Of a stretch of DNA of 64,000 nucleotides, positions 55,801-64,000 are shown piece after piece (position 1 is the first letter of the stretch; each line of letters opens with the position of its first letter). The notes under the pieces were generated by a model. The model did not search any database. It was not told the origin of the DNA and worked only from the letters and a program-made list of their open reading frames with translations. Source of the stretch: Maniola hyperantus (taxonomy: Eukaryota; Arthropoda; Insecta; Lepidoptera; Nymphalidae); NCBI RefSeq assembly GCF_902806685.2, contig NC_048542.1, forward strand, positions 2,030,533-2,094,532, written 5' to 3'. The position numbers were made by a program, and so were the translations under genes.

Positions 55801-58800
55801 ATTTGCTACAGAGGTAGCTTGCAACCCGGGAAAGGACATAGGCTACTTTTTATCCCGGAAAATTTAAGAGTTCCCACAGGAATTTTAAAAACCTAATTCC
55901 ACGCGTACGAAGTCGCTGGCATCAGCTAGTTAAAAATTAAGAAATATCTAATTTTTTTTAATTATTCTCTTTAATAATTAATTCTAGCCCCATAAACTGC
56001 CTCTATACAAAACACCACATCATTTTGTTGCTACAAACCAAGACCCTATTAAACTCAGAACAAGGACTATAAGAAGTAGCCCTATTGTGACACTTACCTA
56101 CTGTTAGAGCGAGATAGCTAAATGCATTTAAGCGTTTATTAGAACGTGACAAAATGATTATGTTTTGTCCTTATCACCGTGGCCACTTATTTTTTGTTAG
56201 CCAAAATGTATTTTGTACATGAGATTTTGGCAAACAACGTGAAGTGAGGTTATGTTGACTCAAGTATTGTAAATAAATAATTGATTCGTTTTGTTGATTT
56301 TTGTTTTTGAAGTTATTGTGCAATGGTGGGTTGCAGTATACTAGGCTACAATAGCCGAAGCGAACGTAAAATAGACGGAATAACATTGCACAAGTACCTC
56401 TGCTTGAGCGAGAGGGACTGAGGGGGCCACGCTAGTTGCATATCTGGACATATCTGTGCTATTAAAGGTAAATATACCTTCGAACACTGCTAATGGAGTT
56501 ACAGAACACTATGGTCCTGCCGGGGTGCCGCTTCAGGATGTAGTACAGGTACGCGTCCTTGTGCTCGAACGAGCACGTTATGCGAGACTCCGTCAACGTT
56601 TCTGCCGTGCCTGTGGACAACAACACAATCCGGTATTTTCCTACTTTTGAATTTGATAAATATTATTACTTTATTATAAACTAGGATAAAAATAATGACG
56701 TACGCTGAAAAAAATATTAAAATCCAACAAGATTTACAAAGTTACAGGCATTTTAATTTTGGAGTGGGAGGGTCTTCTATCCCTTTCTCGCAAAACGAAA
56801 ATTTGTATGAAACCGCACGAAGCTACTATGGCATTAGTGAGGTGTGACGTCAAAATGCTATATCGCTATCTCTGTATAATCAGAAATATTTAAATGCTTA
56901 TAACTTTTTTGTTATTTGATCGATTTAATTAGTTTTTTCAGTTTACGTCATTATTTTTATCCTAGTTTATAATAAAGCAATAAAAAAATTGGAGTCAAAC
57001 ACCCAATTAATATTTTTTTAAGTCGTCACCTTACCGCACCGTAGGGACCAAAAGCTTCATCATCATCAACCGATAGACGCCCACTGCTGCTGTATATAAG
57101 TACATGAGACCCTGTCAGGGTATTGCAAATACAATTTTAGAGAAATCTGATCACGAGATACAGCCCGCTGACAGACAGACGGACGGACGGACAACAGAAG
57201 TTCAGTAACACGTCAAAAATCGATAGTTTTACAGATTCAACTTATACTATAGATACTATTTTTTTAGGGTTCCGTACCAAGAGGGTGCCAACGTGACCCT
57301 ATAATTAATCCGCTGTCCGTCTACTAGTCCGTCCGTCCGTCTGTCAGTAGGCTGTATTTCGTGAACCGTAATAGGTAGAGAGTTGAAATCTTTACTGAAT
57401 ATGTATTCCTATTGCCGCTATAACAAATATTAAAGATTTCAAAATTGCCGTCATGAAAATTAAAAAGTGTTATTTCTAGATGGTACGGAACCCTTCCTGT
57501 GCGAGTTCGACTCGCACTTGACCGATTGTTTGATGAAGAATATTATAATTACCTAAATCCGTAGTTATATCCACAACTTTAGGGTCCGTCATCCCAATCA
57601 TGCTTATCAATTTCTTGATCTTTTGCTGAGCAGTCATTTTGTCTATTCTCCTGTTTATTATTTTACCCCCTTTTGTAACCTGGAAAAATAAGCATTATTA
57701 ACCTAGGTTATAACTTTCAATACACCTAATAAATAATCCAAGTATATAAGCATCATCATTATCATGATCAACCCATCACCGGCTCACTACAGAGCGCGGG
57801 TCTCCTCTCAGAGTGAGAAGGGTTTTGCCTATGGGGATCTTTCACACACTTTCAAACAAACTACATACATACATACTAAAATTCACATACACAAACTACA
57901 AACAAACACACCTTTCATATATAGACCGCAGGTCGCGTGCATGAAATTAACTACATAAACCGGTTCGTGTGACGTCCCGCCTGCACCCGCCTGCGCCCGC
58001 GCATCGCATATCGATGCCGACCTAATAAATTGCAACCCGCCAGTCTGTTCCAACGCGCCACTGCGACACCGTGCCCACGCATGTTCAGTGGCCGCACGCC
58101 AGACACGCGTTATAATTATTTAATTTTGTTTTTATCGAACCGCGGGCCTTTTTCTATTCTTCAAGTTTGTTGTAAATATAGTTACGTTGTAAATAGTATA
58201 ATATCTTTGTGTGTATATACAAATTCACAAGAAATACAGATCGGTGGTTAGAAGAAGAATACGGGATTTCATTTACCCACACCTCACGCACCACCATATT
58301 GCCCATGTGCGGATTGGTAGATTTCACACACCTTTGAGAACATTATGGAGAACTCTCAGGCACGCAGGTTTCTTCGCGCATTAGAGGGACCGGCGCAGCT
58401 TCTTAAGAGTTTCCGGAGCCTCTTAATATATGCTGAGGATAGCCACCCAGGGGTAGAAACCCCATATAATCAACTCCCCCCCCCCCTCCCCCCACATCAA
58501 AAAAGGGTTTAAGTTAAAGACTATTAGGATAGGATTACCAATCGTACCTTTTTCCCTTTCATATGGGTTGGCAAGTCGTGGACAAGGGTAAGTGTGGCCG
58601 AAAACACGAAGTTCTGCCTGGCGCTGCGATGTGCTTCGTCAGAGTTGAGTCTCTCCAACAGAGGCTCCAGTTCCTCGAAATGACCTCGCTCCAGCATTCT
58701 GTCCGTTTCGTCTATTGCTAGAAATCTAGCAACAATTTTTAATTTCAAGTGACAATTCAATTCAATTCAATTCAATTTTCTTTATTGCGAATCTGGGTAA

Positions 58801-61800
58801 ACAGTGGAGATGTTACAAAAACAAAAATGGTACAGCCAAATTCTGCCTGTTAGCATGCAATATCTATATATAAAATTCAAAGTCCTGACTGAATGACTGA
58901 CATATATATCAACGCACAGCCTAAACCGCTGGTCCTAGAGACATGAAATTTGGAGGGTGTGTTCTTTGTAAACAGTAGGTATCCACTAAGAAAGGATTTT
59001 TCGAAATTCTACCCCTAAGTGGGACAAATAGGGGATGAAAGTTTGTGCGAAAGTCCGTCATTTTTCAAGTTATTTGCATGAAAATTGGTATTTGGGTTTT
59101 CGGTCACAAATGAAGAAATACGTGTTCCAGGATTTTTGGAAATTCAACCCTGTTATCATAAACCTAACAACGTGTATATAGTTTTAATAAATACAGTAAT
59201 AGAAGTCGTTTTGGAGTATTTTTAAGTCGCATTTGCGGGGGGGGGGATATTCGACTGGACTCACGAACGACGCACCTGAGGTCTACGCGGGCGTACGGAC
59301 TGACAGATGGGTGGAACCGTGGCCCTACCGCGGTTGTTTAACAGCTATAATGTCACGATCGCAATCATCTCTGATTGGTTAATGCTCGCTCACTATTGGC
59401 CACAATGCATTGTTGCAACAAGAATCGCACAAATTCAGCCAATCAGAACAATTGAGATTGTAATAATGATTGATGCAGGTTTTAGACAATCGCCCTACTG
59501 ATACTCACTTGACAGCGGGCAGCTGCTGCAGATGCGGCTGTCCCTGGCCGAGAAGCTCCCACAGCCGCCCCGGCGTGGCCACGACCACCTCTGGCCCAGA
59601 CCGAAGCACTCTCTCCTGTTTCACCGCCGCCATACCGCCCACTATGGTGGCCACCTTTATTCCTGTTCAAAAGGTGATAAAGTGGTATTATCATCATCAT
59701 CATCATCATCATCATGATCAACCCATCACCGGCTCACTACAGAGCGCGGGTATCCTCTCAGAGTGAAAACGGTTTTGGCCATAGTTTACCACGCTGGCCA
59801 TGTGCGGATTGGTAGACTTCACACACCTTTGAAAACATTATGGAGAACTCTCAGGCATGCAGGTTTCCTCACGATGTTTTCCTTCACCGTTAAAGCAAGT
59901 GATTTTTAATTAATTAAAATGCACATAACTCCGAAAAGTCAGAGGTGATGAGAGGACATCAGATAGTATATAATAAATCTGTTCGCTAGTATGGAGTGTT
60001 GGGAATATGATAATATCTTATCTTACCTGTATATTTAGCAGCCGCTATCAAATGCCTGCTGATCTGCATGGCCAGCTCTCTCGTGGGGGTCAAGATGAGG
60101 GCATACAAAGGCTTCCCAGTTTTGATGACCACAGTTCCCGGCATCTCCACATTATCTATTACTTTTACGCATCCTATACCTGAAAATTGAGATTGTATAA
60201 TGATTGATGCAGGTTTTACGAAATCGACCTAGAAGTTGCGATCGTCAGACTGTAACTGACAGGTTGCGAGAGTGTAGCAGTAGGCCTCCAGAATTGATTG
60301 CAAAAAGAAGTTCAAGCACATTTAATTTGACAGCTAGTGTGACAATCGAAATTTACTCTGATTGGCTGATAATCTTTCGCAAATTTGCTAAAATACACTG
60401 TTTAACACAGATATGTCCAGATATGCAACTAGCATGGTCCCCTCAGTCCCTCTCGCTCAAGCAGAGGTACTTACTTGTGAAATGTTATTCCGTCTATTTT
60501 ACGTTCGCTTCGGCTATTGTAGCCTAGTATACTGCAACCCACCATTACACAATTACTTCAAAAACAAAAAACAAAACGAATCAATTATTTATTTACAATA
60601 CTTGAGTCAACATAACCTCACTTCACGTTGTTTGCCAAAATCTCACGTACAAATACATTTTGGCAAACAAAAAAACGGTGGCCACGGTGATAAGGACAAA
60701 ACATAATGATTTTGTCACGTTCTAATAAGAGCTTAAATGCATTTAGCTATCTCGCTCTAACAGTAAGTGTCACAATAGGGCTACTTCTAAAGGTATTTAT
60801 TCTGAACAGTTTAACAATGATTACAATAAATTCAGCCAATCACAAAAATTTTGAGTGTAGCAAATTAAATGAATTATTATAGTTTTCAAATATGTTAACA
60901 ATTAATATGTCGTTAAACTACGAAATAATCATTAGTATTATAACTTTAATCATATTAACATTATCAAATAAGATTGACCTACCTTGTTGATTTGCATCAA
61001 CTTCATCAACCCCATCTGTTTCATTATCATCCTCACTTATATCATCTTTTTCATCATTTCCATCATCATCATCACTAGATTTCAAATCATCAGAATCGAA
61101 CATATCTGACAAATGTTTATAGCTATCTTCATCACTATCATTTCCCTCATCCACTGATTCTTCACGTTTTCTAATCGGTACTTCAATTTCTTCTATAAAA
61201 TCTTCACTATTTTGTTTATCACCGACTTTTGGTGATTCATTCGTTTCATCATCATCACCAGAACTGTAACCATCTTCAGAAGATTCCTTAACCTCTTTTT
61301 CTTTTTTCTTTTTAACTTCCTTATCTTTGTTACCTTTCTTTTTGGTTTTATTACCCTTTTCAACTTCCATTTTGCTTTTCTTTTTAACTGAAGTCTTTTT
61401 ATAAGGTATTTCATACACATCTAGGCCTTTCAGTTCTGCTTTTTCTTTTAGTTTCATTATACCAGATAGGATTGGCAGGCCGAATGCCAGGGTTTTGCCA
61501 CTACCAGTCTCTGCAGCTCCTAAGATATCTCTTCTACCTAAAATGTGATTTATAACTAACTGAATCTAATACTTAACTGACTTATTTAACTAGTGCTATT
61601 TCCTTTTCTGTTAGTAAAAAAGCTGTGATAGCCTAGTGGTTAGGACGTCCACCTCATAATCGGAGATCGGGGGTTCATCCCTGGCATGCACTTCTTACTT
61701 TTCAGAGGTATGTGCGTTTTAAGTAATTATATATCACTTTTTTTAACGGTGAAGGAAAACATCGTGAGGAAACCTGCATTGATTTATTAAACAATATCCT

Positions 61801-63283
61801 CGGTATGCTTACAGCAACGCCAAATCGCATATAGAGTCAGAAGTTACATATACATAGTTTATTGAATACACATATACTAATTTTAAAATCATCTAATTGT
61901 TGGTGCTGAGCAATCAGACCACTGAGCAAAGTGAGTGCTCTTAGGGTTGCCGCATTTTTGACAAAATTTGTCCATTTTGTTGCCAAATGAAAAAGGGCAA
62001 ACATCTGCATGCCTGAGAGTTCTCCATAAAGCTCTCAAAGGTTCTTAACACTATAAAACTTACCATGAATAGCAGCCGGCAAGCTCAACTGCTGTATTTT
62101 AGTGGGTCGTAGAAACCCTAGCTCCATCAATGCATCAACAATTTCCTGTGGCAGTTTGAACTCTGCCCACGACAGCATATCTTCAGGTGTCAAGCTGGAT
62201 ACCACCTCGGAAATGTCTTCGCCTAACTTCCGCTTTTTAGTTTTATTTCCTTTACTTTGTGTTTTATCTGTGGTGGACGTCTCATTACTGTTTAGCTCCT
62301 TTTTGGTTTTATTATGGTTTGTTTGATTACCTGAATCAAGGAAAGGTTTTTATTATGGTTCCCTACCTCAAAAGAAAAAAAGGAATCCTTATAGGATCAC
62401 TGTGCTGTCTGTCTGTCTATCCGTTTGTCCGTCGTGTCTGTCGAGAAAACCTATATATGGCACTTCCCGTTGACCTAGAATCATGAAATTTGGAAGGTAG
62501 GTTAATTCTAGGATATAGGTGTCAACTAAGAAACAGATTTGAGAAAATCTCCCACCCCGTAAGGGGGTAAAAGGCTGGTCGGAGGTTGTATGAAAGTCCT
62601 ATGTTTTTGAAGTTAGAGACTTGAAAATCGACACTTAGGTTATTAGCTTTAAATAATAAAAATCTGTATAAGTCATTTTGGAAAATCTCTCCCTTAAGGG
62701 TGGTAAAATAGAAGGGAAAGTTTGTATAGACAGTTTTAATTATTGTTATTTTAACTTGAAATTTGAAACATAGGTTCTTTCTAGTCCTAATCTTAATAAT
62801 ATTATAAATGTAACAGTGTGGATGTTTGGATGTTTGAATGTTTGGATATTTGGATGTTTGTATGTTTGTTACTCAATCACGCAAAAACTACGGACTAGAC
62901 GGATTTGGCTGAAATTTGGAATGGAGATAGATTATATCCTGGAATAACACATAGGCTACTTTTGATCCCAGAAAATTAAAGAGTTCCCGCGGGATTTTGA
63001 AAAACGTAAATCCGCGGGAATCATCTAGTTACGAATAAATGAATAAAATAAAAATACCTGTATAGAGTGTGTTATTTTGTTTTAAATCATTATCTTTGCC
63101 AATTTCATTGGTTGCAGATGGTGCCACTTTGTTACAAGTCTCTACAACAAAACCATTGGTTAATTTGACTCTTTTGCTTGGAACTGTGGGTGCCTCTTGT
63201 GGATTTTTACGTTCTTTATGTTTACGTTTCTTTGAATCTTTTGGCTTTGATTCATTTTGTTTTGAGATGTTATCTTGTTTTTT
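49839..63283 (-). CDS. Ddx24: ATP-dependent RNA helicase DDX24/Mak5 homologue (14 visible exons, 5' partial)
   Basis: DEAD-box helicase of the DDX24/Mak5 group, nucleolar, used in large ribosomal subunit assembly (family knowledge). Exons in transcription order: 63283-63058, 62330-62064, 61537-60983, 60179-60027, 59662-59509, 58725-58548, 57679-57553, 56610-56478, 55490-55401, 53891-53780, 53147-53030, 52742-52565, 51056-50891, 49940-49839. They join in frame into 852 residues plus stop. Visible-residue motifs: Q motif (RPTKIQ), motif I AETGSGKT (173-180), Ia PTRELA (381-386), TPGR, motif II DETD (457-460), motif III SATLTL (494-499), motif [11 protein letters not shown] (639-648), motif [10 protein letters not shown] (669-676). 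A Lys-rich then acidic insert of ~150 residues separates motifs I and Ia, a hallmark of this group. The N-terminus lies beyond 63283. Introns are full of SINEs, MITEs and other repeats. Confidence 0.95.
49973..50190 (+). mobile_element. Helitron-like element (gactgactg family), last intron of Ddx24
   Basis: 'aatctaaatatataaaagga' through (gact)n to 'cgcggacgaagtcgcgagca'. Followed at 50200-50412 by another Helitron-like piece ending 'gagtcgctagt'. Confidence 0.5.
50697..50878 (+). mobile_element. SINE family 1 with internal deletion
   Basis: Head 'ccgcgatagcctaatgatta', then 'ttagccagcgtggtagacta', tail 'gatgggttgatgatgatg'. Confidence 0.6.
51397..51625 (-). mobile_element. Helitron-like element, begins CTAGATGATGCCCGCGAC
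   Basis: 'cgacttcgtccgcgtggatt' to 'ctttcgcatttataatatta'. Confidence 0.55.
51745..52470. repeat. Tandem duplication, offset about 359 bp, in a Ddx24 intron
   Basis: 'ctacttatcgctatcccact' at 51759 recurs near 52118; both units contain a short MITE (ctatcccacttcgactaacc ... agtgggatag) followed by the same Helitron-like tail. About 10 percent divergence by eye. Confidence 0.7.
52927..52971 (-). repeat. 45-bp exact copy of a Ddx24 exon segment inside the adjacent intron
   Basis: Identical to 52641-52685 within the exon 52565-52742 (encoding part of [15 protein letters not shown]). Followed by a short CA repeat. It sits in the intron just upstream (in transcript sense) of the exon it was copied from. 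Confidence 0.9.
53178..53400 (+). mobile_element. Helitron-like element in a Ddx24 intron
   Basis: 'actaatattataaaggcgaa' to 'aatccacgcggacgaagtac'. Confidence 0.5.
53430..53510 (-). mobile_element. SINE family 1 remnant with large internal deletion
   Basis: 'catcatcatcatgatcaatc' joins directly to 'aaccactaggctatcacag'. Confidence 0.6.
54745..54958 (+). mobile_element. LINE C-terminal fragment in a Ddx24 intron
   Basis: Translates in two frames to [24 protein letters not shown] and [19 protein letters not shown], the C-terminal tail of an insect endonuclease-reverse transcriptase LINE; a frameshift lies near 54860. Its continuation (aaggccaaagacgaactac) is at 55368, after an insertion. Confidence 0.65.
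54970..55356 (+). mobile_element. Unidentified poly(A)-tailed retrosequence with 11-bp target duplication
   Basis: 387 bp ending in about 15 A, flanked by ATTTCAAGAAG at 54959-54969 and 55357-55367. It carries an open stretch ending [19 protein letters not shown] and VYSD then stop. I do not recognise the source: a processed pseudogene of a host mRNA or the 3' end of an L1-like LINE are both possible. It is antisense to Ddx24 and interrupts the LINE fragment above. Confidence 0.75.
55542..55712 (+). mobile_element. tRNA-derived SINE, family 3
   Basis: tRNA-like head 'cctcaatagctcaaccggta' with 'ggactgaaaaccgaaaggtc' in the anticodon arm position and B box 'ccggttcaaacc', a short body ('cttgacgcttagttagagag') and an A-rich tail at 55700-55712. 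Confidence 0.7.
55726..55931 (+). mobile_element. Helitron-like element ending CATCAGCTAGT
   Basis: 'catactaatattataaatgc' to 'gctggcatcagctagt'; a good copy of the cgcggacgaagtcg family. Confidence 0.6.
56054..56458 (-). mobile_element. hAT-like MITE, copy 2, exact 8-bp duplication CTATTAAA
   Basis: Flanked by CTATTAAA at 56046-56053 and 56459-56466. It lies 11 bp from the Ddx24 splice donor at 56477. Same family as 18975-19382 and 60406-60806. Confidence 0.9.
57265..57530 (+). repeat. gtctgtc-family element in a Ddx24 intron
   Basis: 'ttagggttccgtaccaagag' to 'cgagttcgactcgcacttga'. Confidence 0.6.
57751..58380 (-). mobile_element. SINE family 1 split by an LTR-like insertion
   Basis: SINE parts 57751-57829 and 58304-58380 are continuous in the family consensus; the insert has its own entry. 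Confidence 0.7.
57830..58298 (+). mobile_element. 469-bp LTR-like element with TTGCC duplication
   Basis: Termini TATGGGGATC and CACCACCATA are short inverted repeats; TTGCC flanks it at 57825-57829 and 58299-58303. A mid-element TATA-rich zone (gtgtgtatatacaaattc) and the 5-bp duplication fit a solo LTR, although the usual TG...CA ends are not present. Class uncertain. Confidence 0.6.
59319..59500 (+). repeat. 180-bp element 9 bp from a Ddx24 splice donor
   Basis: 'ccgtggccctaccgcggttg' to 'gacaatcgccctac', nearly identical to 22515-22700. Its right end lies next to the donor gtgagt (complement at 59503-59508) of exon 59509-59662. Confidence 0.75.
59692..59950 (-). mobile_element. SINE family 1, reverse, head missing
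   Basis: (catcat)n tail, 'gagcgcgggtatcctctcag', to 'ataactccgaaaagtcagag'. Confidence 0.7.
60184..60232 (+). repeat. Fragment of the 180-bp element abutting a Ddx24 splice acceptor
   Basis: 'attgagattgtataatgatt' and 'gatgcaggttttacgaaatc' match the family end. In Ddx24 sense it supplies the bases just upstream of the acceptor (attttcag) at 60180. Confidence 0.6.
60406..60806 (+). mobile_element. hAT-like MITE, copy 3
   Basis: Flanked by CTGTTTAA (60398-60405) and CAGTTTAA (60807-60814), 7 of 8 matching. Confidence 0.8.
61620..61780 (+). mobile_element. SINE family 1, 5' part
   Basis: 'aagctgtgatagcctagtgg' to 'atcgtgaggaaacctgcatt'; more of the body resumes near 62004 (catctgcatgcctgagagtt), so it is split by about 225 bp. 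Confidence 0.65.
62355..62510 (-). repeat. 420-bp dispersed element, fragment
   Basis: 'tatggttccctacctcaaaa' to 'gacctagaatcatgaaattt', 20-odd bp after the exon 62064-62330 acceptor. Confidence 0.55.
62790..63032 (+). mobile_element. Helitron-like element ending CATCTAGT
   Basis: 'cttaataatattataaatgt' to 'cgcgggaatcatctagt', about 25 bp from the next Ddx24 exon. Confidence 0.55.
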
Positions 63284-63727
63284 CTGAAAAAAAAATCAAG
63301 ATAGCAATGAGTAAAATTAACAGTACATTTACACTGAAGTCAAGATGAGTAGACTGAAGATATGCAGGAATGTATTAAAACAACAACAACTGACAAAAGA
63401 CTGACTGACTAACTGATTATTATTATTATTATTATTTAAAACAAACATACATTTTTAAATACTAGATTATCAACACAGTTGAAACTACTGAATGGATAGG
63501 GCGGAAGTTTAGAATGCAGAATGCAGATAGCTATTGTGACATAAGTAGAAGAAATATTTTTTTAGTTTGAACTTTTAAAGATGACTGGGCAGAAACTAAC
63601 TCTGTGTGAGTTGGATCCTTCTCACGTAACAATATCCGATTGCATCATGTGTTCAACAAACTGATTGTATGCAACACACACCTATGCTTCACTCATCTCG
63701 CTTTAGTCCACACACACCCTTAAGGAT
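63284..63727. other. Ddx24 intron or upstream DNA, nothing recognised
   Basis: AT-rich, with a (tta)n run at 63417-63438 and a faint Helitron-like trace around 63450-63560. No further Ddx24 exon could be identified before the window ends. Confidence 0.5.
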
Positions 63728-63975
63728 TGACAACCTTCCTGGTGCAGTGGTAAGAGCTGTTGTCTTATTAGTGGGAGGTCCCGGGTTCGATTCCCGGCAG
63801 GGGTTTAGCATTTTATAAGTTCTAAATTTCTGGCCTGGTCTGGTGGGACGCTTATTCGGCTGTGACTAGCTACCACCCTACCGGCAAAGCGGTGCCGCCA
63901 AGCGATTTAGCGTTTCTGTACGATCGTGTACAAACCAAATGGGTGTGAGTTTAATAAAAACTGCCATAAACTAAG
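63728..63975 (+). mobile_element. tRNA-derived SINE, family 2
   Basis: 'ctggtgcagtggtaagagct', 'gggttcgattcccgg', 'tagctaccaccctaccggca', tail 'gtttaataaaaactgccata'. The same tail occurs alone at 34479-34500. Confidence 0.7.
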
Positions 63976-64000
63976 AAGTTACTATGTAGATTTAAATATT

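Overview
The window is a eukaryotic, almost certainly lepidopteran (moth or butterfly), genomic segment. The evidence is AT-rich intergenic DNA, genes of many short exons with canonical splice sites, and dense lepidopteran-type repeats: tRNA-headed SINEs, Helitron-like elements ending CTAGT, hAT and Harbinger MITEs, and 5'-truncated LINEs. No species can be named from sequence alone.

Layout. (1) 1-4563 is AT-rich DNA without a recognised gene, apart from a GC-rich island near 3.0-3.2 kb. (2) 4564-48091 holds three tandem, same-strand (+) family 1 glycoside hydrolase genes (beta-glucosidase / lactase-phlorizin-hydrolase / myrosinase-like). Copy A is 4564-13839 (first two exons not in the window), copy B 20176-32746 (complete, 11 exons, 541 residues) and copy C 37722-48091 (all but the tiny signal-peptide exon). 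The eight exons from exon 3 to exon 10 have identical lengths in all three (148, 167, 261, 89, 148, 164, 153, 92 nt) and the same phases, so they arose by tandem duplication. All three keep the acid/base Glu (NEP) and nucleophile Glu (TENG). B and C end in a hydrophobic tail suggesting membrane or GPI anchoring; A does not. (3) 48092-49838 is the tail-to-tail gap, with repeated partial copies of the last exon of C. (4) 49839-63283, minus strand, is the Ddx24/Mak5-type DEAD-box RNA helicase, 14 visible exons and 852 residues, 5' end outside the window. (5) 63284-64000 contains a SINE.

The introns are largely mobile DNA, and several insertions can be read at base level: a 3-kb composite of two LINE fragments inside one 61-bp target-site duplication, a SINE whose target-site duplication reaches into the 3' splice site of copy B exon 3, three hAT-like MITEs with 8-bp duplications, two Harbinger-like MITEs with TTA duplications, two solo-LTR-like elements, and an unidentified poly(A)-tailed retrosequence with an 11-bp duplication. 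The GH1 cluster (secreted or surface digestion, or beta-glucoside activation) and the nucleolar helicase are functionally unrelated neighbours. I see no bacterial-type defence system, CRISPR array or biosynthetic operon. The novelty here is in gene-structure evolution and transposon biology.
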